A stretch of DNA of 64,000 nt from Clostridiaceae bacterium Marseille-Q3526 (GTDB taxonomy: Bacteria > Bacillota > Clostridia > Lachnospirales > Lachnospiraceae): NCBI GenBank assembly GCA_018223375.1, contig JAGTTS010000003.1:186001-250000 (forward strand), given 5' to 3'. The notes beneath the pieces are model-generated. The model was not told the origin of the DNA. It was given only the letters and a program-made list of their open reading frames with translations, and did not search any database. A program made the translations under genes and the position numbers. Below are positions 27,900-36,284 of the stretch, piece after piece. Every line of letters starts with the position of its first letter. Position 1 is the first letter of the stretch.

Positions 27900-27928
27900 T
27901 TGACAAAATGAGATCATTAAGCTATAAT
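27900..27928 (+). promoter_or_regulatory. Perfect consensus sigma-A promoter of a non-coding transcript
   Basis: TTGACA at 27900-27905, exactly 17 bp, TATAAT at 27923-27928. No protein gene follows on this strand, so it should drive the RNA at about 27935-28340. Confidence 0.85.
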
Positions 27929-27934
27929 AAAGAC

Positions 27935-28340
27935 ATCAAAACAAAGAGAACTTAAAAACAATCCAAAGGAACTTCCTCTAAAGGAAAAGTCCAAAGGAAA
28001 TCTCAAATAAGGAGGTACAGTCCACCAGCAGCGTAAACTCGTCTGAATAAAGTATCAGACAAAGGAACCCCTCAAAATCCTTTATAAGAAGAGACCGAAG
28101 CCCATCTATTAAATCCGAAAAGAGTCGGCCTGGTGATATGACGAGAAAGTATTATTAGGAAGAATGGTTCGTATCGAAATAGATAAAAATAATGAAAGGA
28201 AAGAAATTCGGCAGAGAGATAAAGGAAGAGGAAAAGAAAAATTTAATATAGATAAAAGATTAAGAAATGAGGTACAAACCCATGGACGAGATAGCATAAA
28301 GAGGGTATTGATGATAAGAATAACATCAATACCCTCTTTG
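27935..28340 (+). ncRNA. Candidate structured non-coding RNA of about 400 nt
   Basis: A full-consensus promoter drives a region without a credible gene, ending at a 16-bp hairpin. The first half can fold: a hairpin at 27968-27992, then a six-pair closing helix CACCAG (28023-28028) with CTGGTG (28130-28135). This helix encloses hairpins 28041-28060, 28061-28083 and a stem CCGA/TCGG (28095-28098 with 28125-28128). The 3' part (28140-28295) is purine-rich and unstructured by eye. It does not look like tmRNA, RNase P or SRP RNA. It could belong to a described clostridial RNA class, which an Infernal scan would show. No pairing has been tested by covariation. Confidence 0.6.
28298..28339. terminator. 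Strong hairpin ending the RNA and the radical SAM gene
   Basis: A 16-bp perfect stem (28298-28313 with 28324-28339) that begins AAAG and ends CTTT. There is no long T run beyond it on either side. It is placed to stop both the plus-strand RNA and the minus-strand gene, whose stop lies at 28354. Confidence 0.6.
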
Positions 28341-28353
28341 ACTGCGCTCTGAA

Positions 28354-29328
28354 CTAAATTCCCTGCAGCTCAAAGGGAGGCGTGTATTCTTCCTTTGCGC
28401 TGCTTTTTTCCTGCATAAACCCATCGGTCAGTCCCAGCCGGATGGCATGGTCCAGCACCTTTTCATATTCGTAAGTCGTGATTCTGCGGTTTATTTCCGG
28501 ATGCTCAGAACTTTTATAAAACGGCGTATACTGGCTCAGAAGGCTTAAGAGAAACTGGCCTCTGGGGAGCGTTTCGCTGATCCAGTCAAGCAGGCGGATG
28601 GAATCTTCCTTCTGCCCTGGAAGCACCATATGGCGGAGAATGGTTCCACGCTTTAAGAGGCGGCAGGTCTGCCTATGTTCAGCATATTCCTCAAAGAGCA
28701 GAGGGCCTGTCTGGCGGATCATCTGCTGAACTGCCCTGGAAGCGGCAGAAAAATAATCGGGAGCTTTTGAGTAAAGGCTGGAAATAGAGCTGTCCATATA
28801 CTTTAAATCAGGCAGCCACACATCTACATATGGTTCCAGCGCCTGGACGGTTTCCAGGCTTTCATAGCCGCCGCAGTTATACACCACGGGGATATGGAGA
28901 AACGGCCTGGCGCTCTCTAAAGCCTGGATGACGGATGGCAGGAACTGGGTGGCAGTTACCAGATTGATATTGTGCGCTCCCTGTTCCTGCAGCTCCAGAA
29001 AAATTTCAGAAAGGCGTGAAACGCTGATTTCTTTTCCAAAGCCTTCGCTGCTGATCCGGTAATTTTGGCAGAAGCAGCAGCGAAGCGTACAGCCGGAGAA
29101 AAATACGGTTCCGCTTCCGTGAATTCCGCTGAGACAGGGTTCTTCCCACTGGTGGAGGGCGGCTCTGGCTGCCTTTGGGACTGTGCCGCAGCCGCAGAAA
29201 CCGGAAGCTTCATACCGGTTGGCGCCGCAGCTTCTGGGACAGAGACGGCAGTTTTCATATTGCGGAATCCTGCCGGAAGAAGACGGCTGATATCCGCGTA
29301 TGCTGGTGGTTGGGATCAGATGGTTCAT
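28354..29328 (-). CDS. Radical SAM protein, pyruvate formate-lyase activase-like
   Basis: A 324-residue protein with the radical SAM cluster motif C80-x3-C84-x2-C87 (SGCTLRCCFCQN), an N-terminal cysteine-rich segment (Cys27, 30, 34, 45, 47) and GGYES and LPDLKYMD motifs. This is the PflA-like family that lacks a known partner glycyl-radical enzyme next door. Substrate is unknown. It is the last gene on this strand before the RNA candidate. Confidence 0.85.
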   Translation of the reverse strand: MNHLIPTTSIRGYQPSSSGRIPQYENCRLCPRSCGANRYEASGFCGCGTVPKAARAALHQWEEPCLSGIHGSGTVFFSGCTLRCCFCQNYRISSEGFGKEISVSRLSEIFLELQEQGAHNINLVTATQFLPSVIQALESARPFLHIPVVYNCGGYESLETVQALEPYVDVWLPDLKYMDSSISSLYSKAPDYFSAASRAVQQMIRQTGPLLFEEYAEHRQTCRLLKRGTILRHMVLPGQKEDSIRLLDWISETLPRGQFLLSLLSQYTPFYKSSEHPEINRRITTYEYEKVLDHAIRLGLTDGFMQEKSSAKEEYTPPFELQGI

Positions 29329-29442
29329 AGATGAAAGCTCCTCCTGTTTACTGACGCTTTAGTAGAAGACGGAGCCGCAGCAGCATCGTCTCCTTTGATT
29401 ACGTCAGTATACCAGAAGGAAAAAGGAAAAAGCAAGAGGCTT

Positions 29443-29739
29443 CTACACCTTCCCCGATTCCTCTGGAGCTTTTGGAAAAATCCGGTACAGATCCTCATAG
29501 GATTCAAGCTCTGCCTCGGACAGAGGGAGAGCCGGCATCAGGCCTGTGCAGTCCATGGCGGAGCAGGAGTCAAAGTCAGACGTATCGGCCAGATCCTCCG
29601 GCACATGGTTCATGGCTCTCAGTTCGTCGCCATACCGTTTTCGCAGCTCTTCCATGGAGATGGGGCGTATTCTGCCGTCCCGCTTCAGGGAGCTTATGTC
29701 CCTGCTTAAATGCTCATCCGCTGATTTCAATTGTGTCAC
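29443..29739 (-). CDS. Small hypothetical protein
   Basis: A 98-residue acidic soluble protein (HVPEDLADTSDFDSCSAMDC) that I do not recognise. GGAGGTGACACA before the ATG is a near-perfect ribosome site and supports translation. It is separated by about 110 bp from the radical SAM gene on the same strand and may be cotranscribed with it. Confidence 0.6.
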   Translation of the reverse strand: MTQLKSADEHLSRDISSLKRDGRIRPISMEELRKRYGDELRAMNHVPEDLADTSDFDSCSAMDCTGLMPALPLSEAELESYEDLYRIFPKAPEESGKV

Positions 29740-29843
29740 CTCCCGTCTGTTTCGCTTCTTGCTCCTATCATGCGCCCGGATCGGGAAAAGTATGCGCCGC
29801 CCTTTTCAGGATGCTGTTTATAGCATTTTAATAGTTTCAGTTC

Positions 29844-29872
29844 TTGATTTATAGGGAGATGGACACTATAAT
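29844..29872 (+). promoter_or_regulatory. Promoter of ftsH
   Basis: TTGATT at 29844-29849, a 17-bp spacer and TATAAT at 29867-29872, 50 bp before the ftsH start. Confidence 0.7.
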
Positions 29873-29922
29873 GGTATAGAATAGACGAAGCAGAATCTAT
29901 TCAGAATGGAGAACTTAGATTT

Positions 29923-32070
29923 ATGGACAACAACAGTAAGAATGGCAGAAATCAGAAAGAGCCGAAGAAGGGAAACATTACAGTTGTTATCATTACCCTG
30001 ATGTTTACGATGCTTTGCGTCATGGTTATGAATACATGGCTGAATAACGCAAATAAAGAAAACATTCCCTACAGCGAGTTCAATCAGATGCTGAAGAACC
30101 ATGAAGTAGAGTCTGTGACTCTCAGCGGCGGAAGGATTCTTATCACTCCGAATAAAAATTCCTCCAAGTATCAGTCCAGCAAGGACAGATGGGGAAATCT
30201 CATTGGCAAGGAATACTATACCGTGCCGATCAACGATCCCAGCTTTCTGGAGAAGCTGGATGAGGCGGGAGTAGCCACCTATGAGGCCAAGGAGGCTGAC
30301 GCCGGGGTGGAGATTCTTCTTGTGATTTTAAACTGGATTCTTCCGATTGCAATTCTGTTCTTCTTCTTTAACTTTATGATGAGAAGAATGGGCGGAGGCG
30401 GCGGAGGCGGAATCATGGGCGTTGGAAAGAGCAACGCCAAGGTTTACGTCCAGAAAGAGACAGGAATTACCTTTAAGGATGTAGCTGGAGAGGACGAAGC
30501 CAAGGAATCGCTGAAGGAGATTGTGGATTTCCTCCACAACCCGGGAAAATATACGAAGATCGGCGCCAAGCTGCCAAAGGGAGCCCTCTTAGTGGGACCT
30601 CCGGGAACCGGTAAGACGCTGCTGGCCAAGGCGGTGGCCGGAGAGGCCAAGGTTCCCTTTTTCTCCCTGTCCGGATCGGATTTTGTGGAGATGTTTGTGG
30701 GCGTGGGAGCATCCCGTGTCCGCGATCTGTTTAAGCAGGCTCAGGAGTCCGCTCCCTGCATTATCTTTATCGACGAGGTGGACGCCATTGGAAAGAGCCG
30801 TGATTCCCGTCTGGGAGGAAACGATGAGAGAGAGCAGACGCTGAATCAGCTGCTCTCAGAGATGGACGGCTTTGACTCTTCCAAGGGTCTGCTGGTAATG
30901 GCTGCCACAAACCGTCCTGAGATTCTCGATCCGGCGCTTCTGCGTCCGGGCCGTTTTGACCGCCGGGTGATTGTGGATAAGCCGGATTTAAAGGGAAGAA
31001 TTAACATTTTAAAGGTTCACTCCAAGGATGTGAAGCTGGATGAGACGGTAAATTTTGAGGAGATTGCCCTGGCTACCTCCGGCGCAGTGGGCGCGGATCT
31101 GGCCAACATGATGAACGAGGCGGCCATTACGGCTGTCAAACACGGCCGCCAGGCTGTCTCTCAGAAGGATCTGTTCGAGGCAGTGGAGGTTGTGCTGGTA
31201 GGCAAGGAGAAGAAGGACCGGATCCTCAGCAAGGAGGAGAGACGGATTGTCTCCTACCACGAGGTAGGCCATGCGCTGGTGAACGCGCTCCAAAAGGACG
31301 CGGAACCAGTTCAGAAAATTACGATTGTGCCCCGTACCATGGGCGCTCTGGGCTATGTCATGCAGGTGCCTGAGGAGGAGAAATACTTAAATACCAAGAA
31401 GGAAATCCACGCTATGCTGGTGGGCTTTCTGGCAGGCCGCGCGGCGGAGGAGATTGTCTTTGATACAGTTACGACAGGAGCTTCCAACGATATTGAGCAG
31501 GCTACCAGAATTGCCAGAGCCATGGTGACCCAGTACGGCATGTCTGACAAGTTCGGCTTAATCGGACTGGCCTCCAGGGAGGATCAGTATCTCAGCGGAA
31601 GAACGGTGCTTAACTGCAGCGACGAGACGGCGGCAGATATTGACAAAGAAGTGATGATGATTCTGAAGGAGGCCTACGAGGAAGCGAAGACTATGCTTCA
31701 GGAAAACAGGGACGCGTTAGACGCCATCGCTGCCTTCCTGATTGAGAAGGAGACCATCACAGGCAAGGAATTTATGAAGATTTTGCGGGAGATCAAGGGA
31801 ATTCCAGAGCCTGAGGAGGAGAGTAGCCAGAGCGGCCGTCTGGATTTGAAAGAGAAGACGGAAGATCCTGCAGGCGCAGACTCAGAGGAGACTTCGAGCG
31901 CTGTGAAAGAGAACGCCGTTCAGGACGAGGCAGAGACATCTTCAGAGCCAGAAGAGCCTGAACAGCCAGAACAGCAGGAATCAGAAGAAGTACCTGAGCC
32001 GGCCAGAGAGAGTAAGGAGCAGCAGCCGGAGTCTGAGGAACCGGAGAAAGAGCCGGATACTCAGAATTAG
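29923..32070 (+). CDS. ftsH: ATP-dependent zinc metalloprotease FtsH
   Basis: A 715-residue membrane AAA+ protease for quality control of membrane and regulatory proteins. Two membrane segments lie near residues 21-40 and 125-150 with an extracytoplasmic domain between. The AAA domain has Walker A GPPGTGKT at about 225, Walker B IIFIDEVDAIG, and the SRH with ATNRPEILDPALLRPGRFD. The zinc site HEVGH is at about 446. After the protease domain there is a long Glu/Pro-rich acidic tail of about 75 residues, which is longer than usual and probably disordered. Confidence 0.97.
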   Translation: MDNNSKNGRNQKEPKKGNITVVIITLMFTMLCVMVMNTWLNNANKENIPYSEFNQMLKNHEVESVTLSGGRILITPNKNSSKYQSSKDRWGNLIGKEYYTVPINDPSFLEKLDEAGVATYEAKEADAGVEILLVILNWILPIAILFFFFNFMMRRMGGGGGGGIMGVGKSNAKVYVQKETGITFKDVAGEDEAKESLKEIVDFLHNPGKYTKIGAKLPKGALLVGPPGTGKTLLAKAVAGEAKVPFFSLSGSDFVEMFVGVGASRVRDLFKQAQESAPCIIFIDEVDAIGKSRDSRLGGNDEREQTLNQLLSEMDGFDSSKGLLVMAATNRPEILDPALLRPGRFDRRVIVDKPDLKGRINILKVHSKDVKLDETVNFEEIALATSGAVGADLANMMNEAAITAVKHGRQAVSQKDLFEAVEVVLVGKEKKDRILSKEERRIVSYHEVGHALVNALQKDAEPVQKITIVPRTMGALGYVMQVPEEEKYLNTKKEIHAMLVGFLAGRAAEEIVFDTVTTGASNDIEQATRIARAMVTQYGMSDKFGLIGLASREDQYLSGRTVLNCSDETAADIDKEVMMILKEAYEEAKTMLQENRDALDAIAAFLIEKETITGKEFMKILREIKGIPEPEEESSQSGRLDLKEKTEDPAGADSEETSSAVKENAVQDEAETSSEPEEPEQPEQQESEEVPEPARESKEQQPESEEPEKEPDTQN

Positions 32071-32130
32071 GAACGGCAGGACTGTCTGACAGTTAGAAAA
32101 CAGCGTCAGCACATAAAAGACATATAAAAG

Positions 32131-32178
32131 AAAACGCCTAGGCGAATCAGTCAATCAAGTGATTTGCCCAGGCGTTTT
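32131..32178. terminator. Terminator between ftsH and the DUF1846 gene
   Basis: AAAACGCCTAGGCGAATCA pairs with the opposite arm ending GCCCAGGCGTTTTT. It works for ftsH and, reversed, for the convergent gene. Confidence 0.85.
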
Positions 32179-32190
32179 TAAAATGGGAGC

Positions 32191-33672
32191 CTAGTGATAA
32201 ATTCCCTTGTGCTCGTAAACAGGCTCGCAGGTCAGCTCGATTCCCAGCTTTTTGAAGGTTTTAATGTCTACGTCAGACAGGATCACAGAGGTGTGAACCT
32301 GGCAGCCCTTCAGCTTCGGAAGCTGTTCTAACGCCCGCTTGGCGTCCTCGTCGGAAGCGGCGCAGGTGGAGAGAGCGATCAGGATCTCGTCTGTGTGGAG
32401 ACGGGGGTTGGTGCTTCCCAGGTAGTCTACCTTTAATTTCTGGATAGGTTCAATGGACGCCGGGGAAATCAGGTGGCGCTCATGGGGGATTCCGCCAAGC
32501 TCTTTTACTGCGTTTAACAGAAGAGCGGCTGAGGCTCCCAGGAGGTTGCTGGTCTTTCCAGTGACGATAGAGCCGTCCGGAAGCTCTAAAGCTGCCGCGG
32601 GAGCTCCCTCCCTGGCGGCCAGCTCATTGGCAGCCGGCACAACAGAACGCATGCTGGTGACGATTTTCGCCTGCTTCATCAGAAGCTCAATTTTATAGAC
32701 CTCATTTTTGGAGCCAGGCTGATCCTTGACTACGCGGCTCAGGGCCTGATAGTAGCGGCGGATAATTTCCTGTCTGGACGCCTCGCAGCAGACCTCGTCG
32801 TCGCTGATGCAGTTTCCTACCATATTTACGCCCATATCTGTGGGGGATTTGTAGGGGCAGCTGCCGTAGATTCCCTCAAAGATAGCGTTGAGAACCGGGA
32901 AAATTTCGATGTCGCGGTTGTAGTTGACTGTGGTGACGCCGTAAGCCTCCAGGTGGAAGGGATCGATCATGTTGACGTCGTTCAGATCAGCGGTAGCCGC
33001 CTCGTAGGCCAGGTTTACCGGATGCTTGAGCGGAATATTCCAGATAGGGAAGGTCTCGAACTTGGCGTAGCCGGCCTTGATGCCTCTTTTATTTTCATGG
33101 TACAGCTGAGATAAGCAGGTAGCCATCTTTCCGCTGCCCGGGCCTGGAGCTGTGACAATGACCAGAGGCTTGGTCGTCTCGATGTACTCATTTTTTCCGT
33201 ATCCCTCGTCGCTGACAATGAGGGAAATGTTGGAGGGGTATCCCTCGATGATATAATGGCGGTAAACCTTAATACCCAGATTTTCCAGCTTTTTCTTAAA
33301 CAGATCCGCGCTGGACTGGCCTGCGTAGTGGGTGATCACGACGCTGCCCACGTAAAGTCCCTTGTCGGTATAGGTCTGAATGAGGCGGAGAACGTCTACG
33401 TCGTAGGTAATTCCCAGATCAGAGCGGACCTTGTTCTTCTCAATATCAGCCGCGTTGATGGTGATGACAATCTCAGCCTGATCTGCCAGCTGAAGGAGCA
33501 TCCTGAGCTTGCTGTCTGGGGCAAAACCGGGGAGCACCCGGGAAGCGTGATAATCGTCAAACAGCTTTCCGCCGAATTCCAGATAAAGCTTGTCGCCGAA
33601 CTGTCCGATTCTCTTGCGGATGTGATCGGACTGCATTTTCAGATACTTGTCATTATCGAATCCTGTTCTCAT
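32191..33672 (-). CDS. DUF1846 family protein
   Basis: A 493-residue protein of the DUF1846 family, conserved across clostridia and streptococci, with a P-loop-like VIVTAPGPGSGKMATCLSQLYHE at about 175 and a conserved KFETFPIWNIPLKHPVN segment. Structures of family members exist, but no firm biochemical role is known to me. Full length. Its own promoter would lie in 33673-33760. The ribosome site is weak. Confidence 0.85.
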   Translation of the reverse strand: MRTGFDNDKYLKMQSDHIRKRIGQFGDKLYLEFGGKLFDDYHASRVLPGFAPDSKLRMLLQLADQAEIVITINAADIEKNKVRSDLGITYDVDVLRLIQTYTDKGLYVGSVVITHYAGQSSADLFKKKLENLGIKVYRHYIIEGYPSNISLIVSDEGYGKNEYIETTKPLVIVTAPGPGSGKMATCLSQLYHENKRGIKAGYAKFETFPIWNIPLKHPVNLAYEAATADLNDVNMIDPFHLEAYGVTTVNYNRDIEIFPVLNAIFEGIYGSCPYKSPTDMGVNMVGNCISDDEVCCEASRQEIIRRYYQALSRVVKDQPGSKNEVYKIELLMKQAKIVTSMRSVVPAANELAAREGAPAAALELPDGSIVTGKTSNLLGASAALLLNAVKELGGIPHERHLISPASIEPIQKLKVDYLGSTNPRLHTDEILIALSTCAASDEDAKRALEQLPKLKGCQVHTSVILSDVDIKTFKKLGIELTCEPVYEHKGIYH

Positions 33673-33975
33673 AGTTTACCGTCCTTATCTACTCTGTAAT
33701 TTTGTCGCATTAAATTCCTATCTATTATGCTACAAAAAATACGTTTTGAGTAGAGGGAAAATGATTTTTCTTAAAAAAAATTTCCAGAAGCCCGCCGGAA
33801 ACAGCATTTTCAGTGGCAGAGACAGGGGGAAAATGGTATACTATCGTCAGTATGCAAAGGGACGGAGGAATAAGATTGAAAATGAGAAGTAGAGGGTATC
33901 CATTCCCTTAATCGCATCACAAACAAGCCATCTTTCGGTGGCTGCTTTAAAAATTGAATATTGTGTATGTTAAGG

Positions 33976-35223
33976 TTATGCAGTTGCTGACTTGATCTTA
34001 TAACCTTGGTTTCTGGCGATCATGAGTGCCTGCTCTACGGTAATCTCACGATCAACTGGAAGTAAATCGGATTTCTGATAAAGTTCTGCATTATAGTTTT
34101 CCCCGTTCTTCAACATGTGGTATAATGCGGTAAGAAGCATTCTTGCTATTGCAATGATTGCTTTTTTGTGACCGCGACGCTTTTTGAGACGGAGATAACG
34201 GTTACGCATTTCAGGATGCTTAGTGCTTTTTACGACAGCGTTTGCGCACTGTACTAAAAGCGGTTTGATGTAGCATCCGGCCTTGGACACCCGGACAGAT
34301 TTTTTCTTCCCTGCGCTTTCATTGTTGGTTGGTGTAAGCCCAGCCCATGAGCACAAGTGTTTCGCCGAAGGAAAAGCCTCCATATTGGTACCGATTTCGG
34401 AAATGATTCCGATGGCAGTGAAAGGACTGCTGATACCAGGAGCAGTTTGAAGAATGGTAAGTTCCTGCTGATAGGGAGCGGCGAGCGCAAGAATGAGTTC
34501 TTCAAGCTCTGCTTTCCGGGATTCAAGGTTTTCATAGTGAGCTTTGATCACCTTGAGTTTGCCAGCCTGTTCCGGAGTGATATAACCGTCAATGGCGTCA
34601 CGGAGTTCCGGAAGTTTCTTTTTCAAACTTTTGTAAACGAGAGGCTCAAGGTCAAAGGAAGTATCTGCGGGATTTTCCAAAAGTTTATCCAGTATCGCCT
34701 GAGCAGATTTGCCGAAGGTGTCCGAGACAACGTTTCCCAACTGGATATTGGAAACCGTGAGACAGTTCTGCAAACGATTCTTTTCGCTTGATTTGAAGCA
34801 GGTTAGTTTGAAGCGGTAACGCATGAGGTCGCGAAGCTGGCGAATGTCAGCAGGTGGCATAAAGCTTCCAGCAACAAGGTCATGCTTAAACAGGTCAGCA
34901 ATCCATTTGGCATCTTTCTTGTCAGTTTTCTTTCCACGGATAGCCTTAACATATTTGGGATGAGCAAGGACAATCGAACAATCCGATTCCAAGATGTTAT
35001 AAACAGGAATCCAGTATTTACCAGTGGATTCCATACAGACATCCTTGCAATTCCGGTCGAGTAGCCATTGTAACAAAGTTTTCAGACCGCTCGTGTAGGT
35101 CGAAAACCGATGGCTCTCATAAGAGGTAATGCCTTTGTCGTTAGTAGAAGCGATACAGGCAACTACAAAAGTCTTGTGGACATCAATGCCACAGCAGATT
35201 TTGTACACGATTTTTAAAGCCAT
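33976..35223 (-). CDS. IS110-family DEDD transposase
   Basis: A 415-residue recombinase. The N-terminal RuvC-like DEDD domain has CGIDVHK (Asp14), CMESTGKYW (Glu) and GKKTDKKDAKWIADL (Asp). The C-terminal Tnp domain has LQTAPGISSPFTAIGIISEIG and AGLTPTNNESAGKK, which carries the serine region used for strand exchange. ATG 35223 follows AAAGGAG; an upstream ATG is less likely. IS110 enzymes use a bridge (seek) RNA coded in the element to pair donor and target DNA. The gene is full length and so may be active. Confidence 0.93.
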   Translation of the reverse strand: MALKIVYKICCGIDVHKTFVVACIASTNDKGITSYESHRFSTYTSGLKTLLQWLLDRNCKDVCMESTGKYWIPVYNILESDCSIVLAHPKYVKAIRGKKTDKKDAKWIADLFKHDLVAGSFMPPADIRQLRDLMRYRFKLTCFKSSEKNRLQNCLTVSNIQLGNVVSDTFGKSAQAILDKLLENPADTSFDLEPLVYKSLKKKLPELRDAIDGYITPEQAGKLKVIKAHYENLESRKAELEELILALAAPYQQELTILQTAPGISSPFTAIGIISEIGTNMEAFPSAKHLCSWAGLTPTNNESAGKKKSVRVSKAGCYIKPLLVQCANAVVKSTKHPEMRNRYLRLKKRRGHKKAIIAIARMLLTALYHMLKNGENYNAELYQKSDLLPVDREITVEQALMIARNQGYKIKSATA

Positions 35224-35460
35224 AGGGACTCCTTTCAGAACCAGAAGGTTCACTAAAGATTATAGGGAGAGACGGCATTGACTGAACGCCTAAGCTATAA
35301 ACGAGAATGTTTATACAAAGATAAGATTACGTGCTCTTAGGTCACACTTATTTGTGCTTGAAAAGGCGGACTACACATATAAAAATACGGTCATCCGGCA
35401 AGCCGGACAGCCCACTCACCTCCCCGTGATTTGTAGTATACCGAGTTCCCTATAAGAAGA
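35224..35460 (-). ncRNA. Candidate IS110 bridge RNA region
   Basis: This non-coding stretch lies upstream of the transposase, where IS110-subgroup elements encode the bridge RNA. On the minus strand, exact inverse nonamers (35447-35455 and 35260-35268) could close the structure. A TCCGG-CTTG-CCGGA hairpin (35394-35407) lies within it, with further short stems near 35272-35290. The guide loops cannot be assigned without relatives and the uninterrupted target site. Confidence 0.5.
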
Positions 35461-35540
35461 ACTATAAAGAAAAAATAAGCTCAGGAAAACATTTTCATAA
35501 CGTTTTGTGCCTGAGCGAAGCGAAAGGAATGGATATAAAA

Positions 35541-36284
35541 ATGGACAGAATTCCAAAACCAGGGGAATTTTACAGGCACTTTAAAAATAAAATGTATCAG
35601 ATTGTGGCGGTTGCCTCACATTCAGAGACAGGGGAAAAGCTTGTGATTTACCAGGCTTTGTATGGCGATTACGGAATTTACGCCCGCCCGCTGGACAACT
35701 TTTTAAGCCCGGTGGACCGGGAAAAATACCCGCAGGCAGAACAGAAATTCCGGTTTGAGAAGACGGAGCCAGGATGCGGGAATGAAGCAGAGCCGGAGCA
35801 GGGAACGCGGGAAAAGGCACCGGAGCAGAATGAGAGGAAAGCAGAGCCGGAGCAGAGTACGCGGGAAAAGGCACCGGAGCAGAATGAGAGGAAAACAGAG
35901 CCGGAGCAGGGCATGCGGGAAAAAATGCTGGTTCAGAGCAGGAGAAACTGCGGCTTGGCCGGAAGAGGCGTGGTATCTGCAGAACGAGACGGCGGATGGG
36001 GATTTTCGCCCATTGAGCCAGTTCCCGATCAGCCGAATCCGCTTCTCATCGAGTTTCTCGATGCAGAAAGCACAGAGGAACAGCTGGCTGTTCTCAGAAG
36101 AATGGAAGGCTGCGTGGGAAAGAGAGAGCTGGACAGCGTCTGCGTGTATCTGGATATCAGCACCAGATATGGCTCTCTGGAAGAGCAGACAGAGGGAATC
36201 AGGCGGTATTTGAAGCTTCAGATGCACTACGACGCGTCGAGGCTTCGCAGAGGCAAGAGGGACGATTCGTCATGTTTCATATAG
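35541..36284 (+). CDS. DUF1653-domain protein with tandem repeat linker
   Basis: Residues 1-60 form a DUF1653 domain (PKPGEFYRHFKNKMYQIVAVASHS, YQALYGDYGIYARPL), a small beta-barrel of unknown role. A charged linker follows, made of an 18-residue repeat (EPEQGTREKAPEQNERK type). The C-terminal 100 residues (PNPLLIEFLDAES, RMEGCVGKRELDSVCVYLDI) resemble a second domain often attached in Lachnospiraceae. ATG 35529 and TTG 35505 are open, but ATG 35541 has the better spacing from AAAGGA. It overlaps uvrC by 13 bp and starts right beside the IS110 end. Confidence 0.72.
   Translation: MDRIPKPGEFYRHFKNKMYQIVAVASHSETGEKLVIYQALYGDYGIYARPLDNFLSPVDREKYPQAEQKFRFEKTEPGCGNEAEPEQGTREKAPEQNERKAEPEQSTREKAPEQNERKTEPEQGMREKMLVQSRRNCGLAGRGVVSAERDGGWGFSPIEPVPDQPNPLLIEFLDAESTEEQLAVLRRMEGCVGKRELDSVCVYLDISTRYGSLEEQTEGIRRYLKLQMHYDASRLRRGKRDDSSCFI
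35787..35940 (+). repeat. 54-bp tandem repeat, 2.8 copies
   Basis: Units start at 35787, 35841 and 35895. The first two are almost identical and the third decays at its end. In frame they give 18-residue units rich in Glu, Gln, Lys and Arg. Confidence 0.85.

Larger units (their letters stand above)
33900..35480 (-). mobile_element. IS110-family insertion sequence
   Basis: One transposase gene, no long terminal inverted repeats, and a 200-plus nt non-coding region before the transposase, all typical of the IS110 group. The ends are approximate: such elements have no classical ends, and I could not fix the core dinucleotides. Inside the upstream end, TTATAGGGA (35260-35268) and TCCCTATAA (35447-35455) are exact inverses. 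On the right, the flank holds the start of a DUF1653 gene. Confidence 0.75.

Noticed and set aside
28164..28352. 62-codon plus-strand frame with a purine-rich ribosome-like site
   Set aside because: It runs through the strong hairpin at 28298-28339, has biased Lys/Arg/Glu content that follows from purine-rich DNA, and overlaps the end of the radical SAM gene.
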